Shown piece by piece: positions 27,201 to 42,200 of a DNA stretch of 64,000 nucleotides; positions within the stretch are counted from its first letter, which is position 1, and every line of letters begins with the position of its first letter. The notes under the pieces were generated by a model that was given only the letters and a program-made list of their open reading frames with translations, was not told where the DNA came from and searched no databases. The stretch is from Yponomeuta sedellus (Eukaryota > Arthropoda > Insecta > Lepidoptera > Yponomeutidae), in contig OW203729.1 in the NCBI GenBank assembly GCA_934045075.1, forward strand, positions 4,661,816-4,725,815. The letters run 5' to 3'. A program made the position numbers and the translations under genes.

Positions 27201-30200
27201 TTTGAGTCGATTGCATAGTCCCTGCTGCATAGGATTCGCGAGTGGATTTAAAGTAAGCGCGTTTATCGATCTAGTTCCGATGACGTCACCGGTTTCCCCA
27301 CCCCACACCCTCCTCGGGGGCGGCCGGAGTGTAGTATTATGCCGTGCAGCTCGCAGCTGGGCTAATACATTATTATGTGTAGGCTGAACTGTGAAGTCAC
27401 GTACGTTTTTGCTGTATGCGAATGATATTGAGAATTTTCATTATTGAACATTTAGTTCTAATTACTATTTGTGTGTCAGAATTACCCAAAGATCGAAGAA
27501 AATATATATCTTCCACATAACACAATCACTTGACACACAGTCGGTTAGTTAATATCTCATTGTATATTGATTGTTTAAAGTCTTTACCAGACCACCTTTT
27601 AAAACATATCAAAGTTAAACGGATAAGTTATAATTATTCAGTAGTTGAACTTAAACTTTCGTAAGCACTACACATTATTAACTTAATTTCGGGTTCACTT
27701 ACTTGATTTATGTCGGAAGAGTCCGACCCGTTCAGTTAATTAATAAATCGAGCATATTTTTTCTAAATACTTACAACACCTTAATATTTCTACCGCCGGG
27801 TTTTGAATTATGAATTAAGTAACATCTGTTCCGTTCGTTTTTGGCTGGCACGCAAGTATTACCAACGAAGCGAAATTCTTAATTCTGAAAACTGTGGACA
27901 AAAACATATTTCAAGGTACTCTTATAAAGATACGTATTTACTTACTCAATTCTTAATTCAAAAGCCGGAGGTAAGTCGACCGTTTCAAAACGAAAAGCAA
28001 AGTCCTCCCTCTTATTAAATTAAATGACGCACTGAAGTCATAAATGTCTGTTTTCATAGAAACTGGGACGGACGCATATTCTTGTTTCCATTGAAAACAG
28101 TTACATTTTGCACTCGCCGATTGTTACGCTAGGAAAATGTTTAGGTGACTATTCTGATTTATCTAATTATCCATTAGAAATCTATGACACTTAGAAGTAA
28201 AATTTGTGGATAAGTTATCATGCCGCCCATAATACCTTTGACATGTGTTAACGACCGCCATTACATGACAGCCGGCACCAACGTCTTGACGTGCCTTGCG
28301 AAGCAAGGAAGCGCTAGGAAAAAACAAACGCGGTCAGGACTACCGCTAGTGGCTTCTATGTTACGAGCGCCAAATCCTGAACTATTCCATTTGCCTAATT
28401 GTAAATTGTAATAGAATCCCGGCTCTCCCGGCCCACAGGACTTGGCCCCCGTAGTGGAGTAAGGCCCAACCTTCCTGCGAGGCAGCAGTGGAGACATACA
28501 AGGGTTGATATCGATCTAAGCTCTGGATAGTGTAAAACGCTCCTGAATAATACAATTTGGTACACGAGAATCGCTACCCGGGAGAGTGTTCCGCCAAATT
28601 AATGGCGCGAGCTCTTAACGTGCCAAAACAAATTTCGCCTGCGCCCACAAGATACCTATTAACACCTAGCGTTATACACTCGCCTGTGCCGATGGTGTGT
28701 TTATGTTTCCACGCATGATGTAGAGGGCGGCAACTGCCGGCATTATGTTGTTCTTGGGAGAAACGAGCACGTGAATAGGTCATCTATCTGTTTCAATGTT
28801 TTTTGAGTTGGGTCTGATGGACAGTCCCATGTTAGGCCTTATTAATAACGCCACTTAAAACGGTGCGATACGCATAGAAGAGAAACGCAGCGTTGGAGCA
28901 AGGTCCTAGTGGCATATCTAGTTAGTTAGTCCTGAGATTTCCGCACTTAGCCTCATTGTTGGGCCATTGTCGCTGTATGTCGAATGCGCTGAGGTATGTT
29001 AACTCTTAAGACTCTGGGGTTTCCTCACGTTGTTTTTCTTCGGTAAGCGAATGGTATTGCTCCTATAACTTCAAATATGCATATAACTTTGAAAACAAAG
29101 TCATTGGTACATTCCGGTATTGGAACCCACGACCTCCTGATTGAGAAGCCGGCGTTCTACCACGCCTATACCACCACTGTTAAAAGCGAGTTCGAATCCC
29201 CCTTCGGCTAACATTTTTCTTTCTACGTCACTCCAACCTGTCCCCGTCATTAACTTCTCTGAATAATAAATGAATTACTTGTCATAAATACCGAGTATTG
29301 CAGAAAGATCTAATGAAACTTAAGGACGTTTTATTACTTATCATACAATTTTTTTTTCTCTCACACAGTTCGCCAATAAATATCAGCTGTTTCATACTAA
29401 TTTTTTGATACCTATTCTAGCTAATGCATAAAACCAACATCTGCTCCTAAGTACGCGCACTAATTCCTGAACTATTTCAATCGGAACTAAGACATTAAAA
29501 TACAAATTGCTATCAAGATTCCTACAGGGCGGAATAACCCACTTAAATTCCACCGAACCATTCTACAACACGCTGTACTTAAGCGTCCAAGGTATCATAC
29601 GAAAATACATACTCTGGGCGTCATTTTAAGGAATCAAGGTTTTCACTTTTACCGCGGGAAAGCTTGTTAGTTTTAAGTCGTTATATTTATAAAGTTTTTG
29701 AGCTTGGCAACAGCTATCTGACGCTCTGAGCTTGACGTCAACAGCTCCATTTGAATAAACAGCTATCCTTATTTTTCCTGAATTCTGAAAAGATAGAGAA
29801 CAAACCCTTTCAAATATAAAGCCAGTAGTTCTATTCGGAGCCTTAATTTTCTCTGAATGTCGGCTTTCAGAGAAAAGAATGGCTCCGCGTCCAAGGCTAA
29901 TGTTTCCATTGCTACATTATTTACTTTTAAATACTCAAATTGATGGCGGTGTAATTTTTTTACCCTGTCCTATCACGTAACTTAACCAAGCGACAGGGTT
30001 ATTAAATAATTTCTGACGTGGATTTCGCTCATAAGACCTCGAAGCACAAAATAGTGCTAAGCACGCATATTTTAATCTAGGGTTTATGCTGCCTTTGTCC
30101 AGTCATGCGAGGTTCACTCCTAGATAATAAACTATTTACATTACACCTCGGGTCTCTTGAATTTTTGATAAGTAATATGAAAGTATGCAGACTTCTCCTT

Positions 30201-33200
30201 TCATATATTCCACCCACTCACTCTACATAAAAACGTAAAGTAAAGATAGCCCATAACAGAATTATAACGCAACCTCTTTTTTCGCACGAAAAAAAAACTT
30301 CCCGAGGGCGGCGTGATGAGTCCCTTTGAGAGGACCGGGGGAGGAGATTGGTTGATCTCTGTTTGCGCACGCTGCGCGCGTCGCGTACTTCCTACACCCC
30401 GATCTGTCGCTTCCACAACAACCCAGCATCCTCCATCCCTTTTTTATGTCATAGGGGAAAACGAGACGAAAGACGTGAACCGGCGAAGGATTATTGATTC
30501 TGCATTAGGTGATGCAGAGAGATGACGCCTCAGTAGCGCGCCGGGCCGCCGCCGGCAAGCGCACTTGAACGCCCGCGTTCATGTAGCCAAAAAACTGATA
30601 ATGTCTTCCAAAGGGCTTCCCGTTATGTAGTTTTAAAAACTCTAGGTTAACAAGCAACTAAGTCTTCCATTAATATAAGGTATAGGTTAAGATGCAAAGA
30701 GGTGTGAATAGTCGGGCGTCGCGTCGCGAGAACGACAGAGTTGTATTTGAGCGTCTGTGGCGTGGCACCTTCCAGGCGGTCTTAGCGGGGCCACAAAACA
30801 GGCCCAGAGCTGCGTCCCACGATTCCCAACCTAACATGGCTGTAGTGCCCTCTGACGTGCCCCAACAGGGACCGTCTACATCTGACTTAGAACCGGCACT
30901 AAGGACGATCCTAGCAGGTCTCAGAGCCCCGTGCTGTTGTCGATGTAACTGCGCCTCTTCCGAGCGTTTTAACGACAATTTGCAGGTCTGTCTCTCCAAC
31001 GAGGAGAGGAAGTCTATGCGATCGGTCATTAGGTGTGTATTACTATCGGTGCCTTAAGCTATTAGGTCTAGCAGGGTTTAATGGAATCATTGTACTTATG
31101 TATTAATCGGTGAATTGAATAGTATTCTAAATTATGTTTTTTGGTTGTTTCCCCTATTCTAGCGCACTTAAGTGCTGCTCAGGTAAATATAGTTAGGAAA
31201 CGATGGAAATTAAATCTTTATTTAATTTTCCGTCTCAAATTAACATTACAATTGTCTAATCAAAGACTAACAACAAAGCGATAGCTGTCGACGCCATTTT
31301 GAATTTAGCGTTTCGATTCGCAGTGTTCGGGAGACGCATGCAGTGGCGGAGGCTCAGCAGGAGAAAAACGCGCGTCTGCGGGATGCGTTCGGAATCTCAC
31401 CTCGTTTCGTGGAAGGAACCAGTCTGGATCCGGCACGGAGGGCGCGGGAAGAAGCTCAGCGATATCCCCTCGTGAGAACTCCTAGTCGCGAGCGGGAGGA
31501 ACGCAATGCATCCGTGTCAAAAAAGAAAAAGAAGCGAAGGTGAGTTTTGAAAAAAAAGTATTTACTATTTTTTTTCTGCTGGCCGTTTGTAGTGTAAAGA
31601 CTGGCCATTTTGTAATCTGGTTTTTTTCGCATGTTGCAGTGTGTCACCTGAAGCTAAAAAGTCAAAAAAGAAGAAGTCGAAGAAAAATAAGAAAGAAAAG
31701 TAAGTGTACTGTCAAGTTACATAATCTCTCTTATTTTATGGAGTCCAAGAGTGTTTTGAACTCATGAATTTTGTTTCAATATAGACAGCTGATACTACAG
31801 TTTCCAAAAAGGCAAGTACCTCTTATTTCAGCTTTAGGTTTGTTGAATGTTCCTATTTGAAACTATGCAGTCAAATTAATAATGAAACATTTCCAGCGCG
31901 AAAAAAATGTTGCGGCTTCTCAAACTTAGGTAAAGTATCATAATAATATAATTATTATTTCAAACTGGACCAATGTCCAGTATGTTAAATTTATATATAA
32001 TTGTTGGTACCTACTATTGATATATATCAGTCTCACCAACAAACAACTATCTTCAAACTTTCCAGTTCTTCGGAATTTGAGTAACTACAACAATAATTCA
32101 TGATTTCCTCATCAATCACCGTATCATATTCTGTTTATTCGGGCCAGATACATCGAGTTCACGTGGCTAACAAGTAACACTTATGAAATTTCAAGGTCTC
32201 ATTACTAACAAGCATGGAAGTAACTGCTTAGTGTGCCATATTATTCAACACAAATCGTTCATTACAAGCGCACCTCCAAAATCAGTTCTAATGTACTGTA
32301 CTACTACTAGCTTTTATTTTTGTTATAATTCAGACTCCACGGAGTCATCACCATCTCTCTCTCGCAAGTAAACGCGCTCAATGCAGCCTGATACCTTATT
32401 ATGCACGCCACATCCTGTCCGAGTCCTCATTTTGCACACAGCAATTAGTACGGACTTTTTTAATTGGACAGACGATGGAATCGTTCAGGATTTGGTGGAC
32501 ATAATATTACAACTGAGCAGAAACTGCACAAACTTCAACAACGAATTAACGCACCCCCAAACTACAGGCAAGAGGCGTCCAAGAAAAAGAAGAAGCGATC
32601 CAAGTCTCCCGACACGGACTCCTCCAGCAGTTCCGAGAGCTCCGACACCGAGGGCAGTACCGACGACGAGCGTCGGCGCAAGAAGAAGGTACGTAGTCCA
32701 GTGGGCTGGCCGGAAGGGCGGCGTGGCGGGCGCTAGGAAGGCGACGGATGTGTGACCGCGTGCAGTCTCCAAGGTTATGTATCGCCGGGATTAGGCGCCA
32801 GTTTCAGGGGACTGTTTGGGTGAACGACCGGCATAAGGTCCTGGTTTGGACCCAGTTTGGAAAGGTCTGGTTTACGCTTCAGTAATTGGTTTTTGATGAT
32901 TAGTCGAGATTTTGTTTTCAGATTTGGTCTGAAATGAGGCTGTACCGCTTTACAAGTCGCGTTCTATTTTGATTGCAAAGGTTGCTCTTAAATAGTTTAA
33001 TTGTCTAAAGCCATAATCCCTGATACATAACCTTAGAGACTAAATAAATAATATTTGAGCTAACGATATGATTGCCAACGACAATTTGTGAGGATGTTGG
33101 GTCCACTTTGGAGTATTGTTTGTTTTGCAAGCACCTGAACTTTAGACTCAACTCCTCAGTCACTAGATAGTGTTTAAGTTGATAACTTTTTAATTTTCTT

Positions 33201-36200
33201 GGGGTTGATTCTGTGAAACTACTTTTTAGCATTGGGTCTTGTCAAATTTTCGTTCACATGTTTGCTTAGTCGTGCTTACCTGTGGGGCAAAACTTAACAA
33301 TGGATTCTCTATTTTTATTTCCATATTTACTACATTTTCCACTTTTACTGTTTCGAATTTTGATGGGTGTAGTCATTAGATCAGTGAGTTCATTCAGATA
33401 GCTAGGCAATGATATTACTGCTTTAATGCAGTTGTGGACTTAAAATAAATTATAGAAAATTATTTTGTTACCAAACGTGATCAGAGTCTCAATGTAAGAC
33501 CTGTGACTATCAGAATGGAGCCACTAAATTTCTGACTTAATTAGTCCAAATCGTTACAAATATGACAGGTCCCATAACTCTAGCGGTACAAAAGACCATT
33601 ATCAACGATTCATAATATTGCCAACGCACAAGGCTTTCTTTTATTTAGACACACTGAAAATCCCTTTATAATTTAATGAATAAATCTAGTGTAAACATTC
33701 GGGCACTTCTCCTGGTTTCATTGTAAAGACACCTTCCCCTTTTACTTTCCGTTTAAGTAGAGATACGAATGTGCAACTTGTAATGACGTAGTGGGAACTA
33801 AGTTAAATTTTCCAATTTCTTACCCACTTACCCTACACATAGACATAACATACTAGATAACCTCAATCATATTGGCAGTAAATTTGGTGAACCTAATAAT
33901 CAATTCACTTGTTATAATTCTCCTTTTATATTTGAAATAACAAAAGAAATAGCCAGTAAAAATTATCTGTTTAACTGTGCATCATTTCATAGGATAGCCA
34001 TCTATATCTGAAGAAATAAAGTATACTGTAAGTATATCACAAAGCAATCACACTCAGTAAGACACTTATGTTAGGTGAACTAAATACGTATCTACGGTTG
34101 ATGTAAGGAGTAACTTGTAACATTTTATTTGTCACTAACATACGAATCTCTGGGCGGCCCGTGGCCGGTGTGTGCAATTTCTTTACATGCATGGTGTTGT
34201 ATTTCATTCGAGACAAATATGGTGGTTTTTGTACATTGTCTGAGGCGCAAGATGAGTCATACGAAACTTTATGGATTATAACACGATAAACTTATTAGAC
34301 TTTTTGTCGGCCGACCAGGTTTCGCTCAGATTCGCGAAACTTTGTAAATCTTTGGTTTTTTTTAGTCGCCACTTAAAGTAGTAAACTACGATTATACAGT
34401 GTGTTAGCTTTTAGAATATACCTCGGGCTCTAGAGGAGGCTACGGTTTTCGCCGAAAGCACACGAGTGTAATAATACTTCCTGCTCTGTATAAAACTCTT
34501 CTTCACTATTATTACATGAATATATCCGATTCTATCCGATAGTAGCTGAGGTATATTCTAAAAGCTAACAGACTGTATTTTGCTTGCATTGGGAATAATT
34601 GGTTCCGATCCTTGGCAGATTCGTAAGTGTAAAGTTAGTCGTAAGGGTTGGTATCATTCATCTTGTGCTTTGAAGCCCAAAATTGATTGATGTATGGTTG
34701 TGCAAAACTGTTGACTAATCCATAACATTCTCCCTCTTCTCATTTTACCCAAAACTTGTTAAGGATGCTCAACATCTTAAAATGGTATCTGTACCAACAC
34801 CATTAGTTGAAAGAAGGTACGTTCAAAAGGTGTTTTTTTTTACTTTACTTTGATTTACTTATTGTGTATCTTAATGATATGTAATGTATGTATTTATGAA
34901 ATAACTTCATGTGTTATTAACTTAGCTACGTAAGGACAACTTGAAGCGCTGGAGATTTTGTTTTGATTGAAAACTCTCCCTACCCTATTAGTCACTCATA
35001 CAGTTAAACTATTATTAAGTGCAATAGTTAGACAGTACACGTTTGTTTCAATATAAAATTAAAAATTTTCAGTGCTCCTATATTTGTTTGACCCATAAGC
35101 ACTGGTGCCAAACAACTTATATTTACAGATAAAGAAAAGATTTTGATTCTCACTGAGAATGTTATGGATACGACCATTATACGAATATTGAATAATATGA
35201 ATTTCTTTATTTTCATAATTGCTTCCGTATGAATAGCTTAACTTGAAGTATTTATTTAATTTTTGTTCTCGTTTCAGATTTTCTTTTACTGTCTTTGTAT
35301 TTTACGTTCCTACCTAGTGTATGCATGAGTATTATTATAATTTTTAAGTGAACTATTATTGTCTTTCGGTTCCTGTAAGTGATTCTTCATTAATGGTCTT
35401 TCATAAAACTGAACTTTGAATTAATCTTACTACGTTTTCGAAGCATGAAAGTCCTTACAAAGTTGAAATGGCGATCTAAGCTAATTTAACGCATCAGGAT
35501 GAAAAAGAATGGATCTTCATACTACGAGAGCTTCACAAAGAAAAAAAAAACAGTATTCCGATTGAAGAATATCACCGTTCAACTTTTATTTCTTTACATT
35601 AATAGTAAAACCAGAATCCTTAGTTGCCATAACACTTTAGACAGATTCTATATTATTATTGGCACTGGTGTTCTGTATATGGCCGCTTTGGTGACGCAAA
35701 ATAAGCTCATGTGTTCGTTTGTTCGACTTTGAACAGAAGAAGCCGAGTCAGCGCCGAGAGAGTAGCCCGCCATCCAGCCGAGAGAGGTGAATATATACAT
35801 TCTATACCATTACGTACAGTCTGTTAGCTTTTAGAATATACCCCGGGCTCTAGAGTAGGCTTCGGTTTTCAACGAAACCACACGAGTGTAATACTACTTC
35901 CTGCTCTGTATAAAACTTCTTATTAAGTTTATTTAATTAAGTGTCATATTAGTTCCGATATTTCTATTACACGAATATATCCGATAGTAGCCGAGGTATA
36001 TTCTAAAAGCTAACAGACTGCACAGTACAATCGACAGCACAACAACATAACAAACATAACATTTACATACATGCACATACACTGCTTCTGGCCCCACACT
36101 AGGATACCCTGTGTCGTGGGAACCAGAAACAACGACATCACAAACATGTAAACATCCAAGGCCTGGGGTTTTTTTTTGTTTCCAGCCGGGATTCGAACCC

Positions 36201-39200
36201 GGGACCTCTTGCATGGTAGGTAGATGGGCTACCGCTACGCCACAGAGGTATTACCCATTTAGTAGCCTTTTTATTATTATTTTCATTTAGACATGCCTGG
36301 TTACTAAAACGCAGTGCACAGACATTCCTTGCATGTTTATTTTCAATCTAAAATTAATAATCCTGTACATTGTATTTATATTCTTTCATTGTACTATGTT
36401 TTTAAGTGAATAAATTATTTCAATTCAATTCTATAGTACAGGGTATCCAAGTTTAAAGCTGTGGTAGCGGAGCGGTGTAGAACGCCGGCTTCGCAATCGG
36501 GTCGTCATGGGTTCGAACCCCGGCATGTACCAATGACTTTGTATTCTAAGTTATGTTAAGTTATTTGTGAAATTACAGTAGCAATAACACTCGCTGACCG
36601 TGTCCCCCGGTGTCCGAAACCCTAGTGTCTGAGGTGTTAGCGTATCTCAGCGCTTGCTACGTACAATGGCCCAACTATGAGGCTAAGTGGGCCTCAAATG
36701 CCCTGATACCCTGCGGAAATCTCAAGTCTAACAACTTTTTTTTAATTTTTACAATACAAACAAAAAAATACATACAATATAATACCTCCCATCCGCCGAA
36801 ACCGACAAGATTTATCTGTGGATTGGGTTGTTTAGTAGTCACCAGCTTAACATGCTGTTGGAAACAGTATACTATACTAGTGCTATGCTCGGCAAATAGC
36901 TTGACCAAAGAGTTTCAGTCAGGATGAGCTTCTAACTAATTAACAGTTCAAGTGATTGTGTTATGTGGAAGTTATTATTATTGTGTTGTCGAGGTCACCG
37001 CATTGACATTGCACGTATAGGACATCATTAAGACAACAAAAACAATAAAAAGTATGAAAAATAACCACATTGAAAAAATAAAACTTTATTTGTTCAAATT
37101 AATCATACAAAACAATACAGCTTTCCTATAAAAATGTATTGCTATTGTAACTAAACTTCTTTATGAAATTAAAAGAGTACAGAGTAGATAAACTGAAATA
37201 CGTCGCAAACAAAAATTGGCTACTTTACGTGTAAGTTTCTACATCTGTTCAATGACAAATAGTTGCACATGTGAGTAACTCTGACGTGACAATGCTGCAT
37301 GCATAAGGCTAGAGGCAAGGCAAATAGCGCCAGTGCACAAGTGTACGAAATCGGTCAGACTCTATTCATTACAACACGTGTGTCAATGTTTACTGATTGA
37401 TTAAACAGTCTCAAATTCTCTTTAACCCTGTAGTTTGGTAAATTGTGTTTGTAAAATAATTACTTAAATGTTGCAATTTAGTGCCACTGCAAAGCTTCTC
37501 TTGGAAAAATAATGCATGAAATTGTCTTAAAACTTAACTCGCATCTCGTGTAGTCCACTTGGTGAACAAAATTTCATTCCATGAAAGAAGAAGACAGATA
37601 ACAATCACATTATGTTGCATTTCAATGTCTAAGTCTGCGTTTCAGTTCTATCACCACGCTCACAAATCTCGCGTTTTGCACTGTATGACTTCCAATTAAT
37701 AAAGTCGTGTAAACCTCTACCTTCGCAGCTCACCACCGAAGAGCAAGAAGCCACAGAAAGGAAAAGACCGGGACCGCAGCGAGCACCGAGAGAAGGACAA
37801 CGATGAGTACTACCGAAGGAAAGAGCGAGACAGAGAAGAGGACGTCTACGACAGGAAACGTCGGGAGGAACCGCCCGCGAGGGGCTCCCGACGAGAAACC
37901 AGCAGGAGGCGTGACCGGAGCGAGTCCAGGGAAGCACAGGAGAAGCACGACTCGTCCCCGGAATACAGGCACCGCTCCCACGTCACCAAAATAGACAACA
38001 GACGCCGGGAGCCGTCCAGGGAGGAGCGCGAGCGATCTATCCCCAAGCGGTCCAAACGCGACCGCCAACCCTCCCGATCGGACAGCGAAGAACCGCCACC
38101 TAAAAGAGTAGAAAAAAGAGAAAAAAAACAATACAGAGACAGCGTCTCCCCTCCTCCAGAGAAAAGACGCCACAAGAGCCCGTCTCCAGACTACAGAAGC
38201 AAACGGGATGATAGGGTAAGAGAAAACAATAGGAACCACAGAGAAAGCCCTCGCCCCTCCCGCGAAAAGCCACAACGGAGCGAATCTCCAGATTATAGGA
38301 GGAAAAGAGATGACGAATTCAACATCAGAAGAGAGAAAGAAGATGATAGAAAAAGGAGAGGAGCTGAGCGTGACGAAGAACCGCCAAGAAGGAGGGAGAG
38401 CTACGAAGAAGCACCCAGACGGAAAAAGAATAGGAGTGTGTCCCGTGAGAAAAGAGATACGTCGCCGGAATATAGAGATAGGTCCGAAGACAGGCGTAAA
38501 GAGAAAAAAGCTAGCAAAGCTAAAGAAAAAGAATCAGAAAAATACGTAAGACCGTCAAGGAGGTCGCCTTCCTCTGAATCAGATACCCAACCACAGCAAA
38601 AAGACAGATCTAAGCGATATTACAAGGAGAGAAGCGCGTCCGCCCCCAGGGAGAGAAGACGATGCAGCCCGTCTCCCGACAGAAAAAAGGATTCGCCAGT
38701 CAAATCTAAGTCAAGTCAATACAAACCCATTCCAAAGACAATAGAGAGCAAAGTACACCGCTCAAAGAAATCTCCTTCGCCCGAAGAACGGCCGTGGCGT
38801 CGAACCTCTCCGAGCAGATCGAAATCCCGATCACCATCCCGGAAGAGAGACAGAAAACCCAGCGAGCCGCCAAAGAAGAAACGCGACAAACGCACTTCTT
38901 CGCCCAAGGAGCGACACGACAAGAGAGACAGGTCCAAGTCCCGCTCCCAGAGAAGTCGCAGCACTTCAAGTTTGAGTTATTCCCCAGCCCGCAGGAGTCC
39001 GGAGCGCTATAAAGAAATAATAGAGAAACTACCCGAAAAAGACAAACGCAAATACATCAAGTCCCCCTCAGATCTACAGCCGAAAAAGAAGAAAAAGTCC
39101 AAAAAGGATTACAAACCCAAAGCGACGTGCATGCGGACGTCCTCAAGCGAAAACGACGACTCAGACGTAGACTTCCTTGGCCTGCAAGACGAGAAAGCAC

Positions 39201-42200
39201 ATCAGGACTTCCTCGATTCCCAGGAGCTAAACCGTCTCAAGGAGAGACTCATGCGCAAAGCAAGAGCTTCGATGGAGCGGCGGAGGCTTGAGGAGCAGAA
39301 CGGCCCTTCCACTTCACACGCCGATAGACAGCCCAAGACAGAAGTAAAAAAGAAATCTCCGAGTCCCGAAGTGGTTGAAGTCAAACAGAAATCACCACCA
39401 AAGAGTCCAGTTAGAAAGCCCTCGCGTAGTCCCGTAAATGAGAGTCCGAAGAAGAGGGACCGGAGTCGCAGCTGGTCCTCGAGGTCGAGGTCTAGGTCAA
39501 GGTCGCGCGACAGGAAGTCAAGGTCCCGCGGAAAGTCGTCACGCTCGAGGTCAAGGTCGCGGTCGTCGCGCTCGAGATCGCGGTCTTATTCTTCATCAAG
39601 GTAGGACTCCTACATATAATTGTGTTTTTATTATCTTTTAATAATATTACAGAATATTCTCGTAATTTAAAAAAACGCCTTTAAAGAGTTTAAAGTTTTT
39701 TGTAAAACGTCCAAGCAGTATTGATCCTCTGAATGAAAACTTCTAACCATGTTTTGTCAGTTATTTTGGGCGATCGGATCGGTTGATCTTCGGCACTGTT
39801 GATAAAAAAACTGGTTTCATAATTCCCATCTCACAGACCTTCTTTGCATGCCTATCCATAATAATTGGAGATAGTCTGCCAGGTCTCCTCAATCCAAAAA
39901 CTTCTTAAATTCCATTACTTCTCCGGGGAGATTGGGGGCAACAGAAGTTACTCCTGATAGATGTATCTCTAGGCTGTGAGTGTCAACCCATTGCTGGCTC
40001 TCTGTTTGTGCTTATCTGTTCCAAAACATTCTTTATCCATCTAATTAGGCCGTTTCCACATTTGGACATAGGCCTCCTTCGCACACCTCTGGCCTTTGTC
40101 AGTCATGTCCAATGTTTCTACAGCCACACTTAGTATTTCTTAATGACTCGCGATGCTCATACACAGTCTAAGTAATAAGTAATCTCTATTAGACCCGTCT
40201 AATAAATAACTTACTTTTTTATATCCCGAGGCCCCTCATCAGCAGGGTCGGACTAACCTATACTAAAGGATGATTTCTCAATCCTCGGGTAAAACTTATC
40301 TAAAGTTTTAAAGTATTACACAATAATATAAAATGTCACCGTGAAACAACAAAAGAAAGGCATTTTTAACACATTTTTAAATTGGTTGTTTAATATAATA
40401 TTCGACGAATAAGCTTTATCCGAAGCATGAAAAATTTGCTCTACCTAAGTATAGGAAAACCATTTTTCGATTCAGTTATCCGTTTGTGAAAAATTAAGTT
40501 TTAAATCGCAAATTTTCGTTAGGGCAGGACGTACGTTGAAATACAAAATATATTTAAAAACCTATTTAGAGGCTAAAAATTTCACCCATGCCGGGATTCG
40601 AACCCGCAACCTCTGGCTATCCGGATACGGATAGCCAGAGGTTGCGGGTTCGAATCCCGGCATGGGTGAAATTTTTAGCCTCTAAATAGGTTTTTAAATT
40701 TGTTCCTTAGCACGGGTTAGTGCATTAAAAATAAAAATAGTGTAATACAAAATATATTTATTTGACATATTCAAATTTGGACAGAAGAAAAATTTTGCAA
40801 GAAAAACTCGCCCTTATTTCTTGTCAACAAAAGGATGATGGGCACAAATGTATGGAACCTGGTCCTGGCACCAATCGGAATGAGTAATACGTCGTTGGAA
40901 AGGTATTTTTTTGTAGAATAAGAATAATCGAAGCGCTAGTCCCGATTTTCTGTCCAATTTGAGTAATCATACGTTAAAAGTTTTTTTTTATTTAATTTTT
41001 TTTCTGTTGTTTTAATTCTTTTTGATATTTTTTCGACATTGTATATCGATTTTAATTACAAATGATCAGCATTGATTATTATATTATCATTGTTTGTTTA
41101 TTATCGAAGTAAATAAAACAAGTTCAGAGTAAGTTTTATCGTTTAATGTGTTTCATCCATGATAATGTTATTTAAAAATAGTGCTGGTTCAGTAAAGCCT
41201 TCATGTCTAGCATATCCTAAATACCACACAATAGATATAATATGCGCACAGGAACCTATCGTGCGGCGTCCTGTCAAACATGTGCAATAATGTTGTAATA
41301 TGTTTCTACTATTTCTGTCTAATAATATATAGCAAAAATATTGTTTTGATCGTTCATGTCGGGACTGTATGCGTGCACGCAACAGCCACGCATCTTCGTG
41401 GATCCCATATTCATGGATATCCTCCAAAGCAGCTTCTCTATAAGTTTCTATAAGATATAAGCCGTTGTTGAGGTGCTCGCTGCAATATGATTTTGCCAGT
41501 TTTAACTGATATGTCCCCAATGACAGCAAAATCACGTCCTGTTCCCTCAATCGTGGAAAGTCTTGAATGTCATTTGCTTCCAATCTCTGGAAATTGGCTC
41601 TTCTGTTGTTTAATCTTTTTGCTTCTACATAATCATGTAACACGTTTGGGGTTTGCCTTCTTTCAACAATTTTTTGTAAAAAAGCTTCTGCGTGTTGGCT
41701 ATCGACAATAGGCCTGTGGAAGTGATTTGTAATTGCTGCTGCAATCATAAAATCCCCGAACATATTAGGCATTGTGTTATTAAAATATTTTTGGCGCAAC
41801 AGCTTGAAATCTCTTTTGAAACGCCCGTTAACCACTTCCACTACCCATCGGCACATTGTCACCAGCCGGGAATCATTTGCTTGAGAAGTCGTGAGCTGCG
41901 ACTCTTCCCGGTTCTTCGTCAGGGGGAACGTGAAATTCGTAGCCACATGCTTCTATATGCTGCAGACTATCCCTGAACCCGCGGTCCAAAATAAATACGT
42001 CATTCGGCTGAAGCAATATATGAAGGGGATTTTCCTCGTCAGTCATTAAGTCGCTCATTATCTGCGCATCAGTTTTTGTTGCAGCGTATGGTCCTTTAAC
42101 ATCTATAATGTATCCGTCAGTGGTTACGATTAAAAATGGTTTCAACAAGTTTTGGAACTTGTGTAAACTGTAGGATTGCCTCTGAAACAAAAAGTTTGAA

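Larger units (their letters stand above)
16485..31323. other. Srrm234 intron 2 (14.8 kb), repeat-rich
   Basis: The longest intron. It contains four 5S-like SINE copies plus one composite, tRNA-derived SINEs, foldback repeats clustered at 19.7-21.15 kb, a MITE, LINE-type fragments, a THAP-domain remnant at 20127 and simple repeats. A GC-rich stretch at 30290-31060 includes a 121-codon open frame listed separately. I see no other gene. Confidence 0.7.

Noticed and set aside
31898..31930. 33-nt candidate microexon between AG and GTAAAG
   Set aside because: Phase fits, but the encoded NAKKMLRLLKLR is unlike its Lys/Ser neighbours; possible as a rare cassette but unsupported.
32334..32367. Candidate Srrm234 exon reading DSTESSPSLSRK
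   Set aside because: It looks RS-like but is 34 nt and does not fit the two-base phase from exon 31699; the direct join to 32568 keeps frame.
36458..36532. Possible tRNA gene with box B ATGGGTTCGAACCCC
   Set aside because: Incomplete cloverleaf, and a diverged copy at 29.1 kb shares both head and downstream sequence, so it is a SINE.
37730..38275. 181-codon open frame on the minus strand
   Set aside because: It is the antisense shadow of the repetitive RS exon; composition is that of reversed SR codons.
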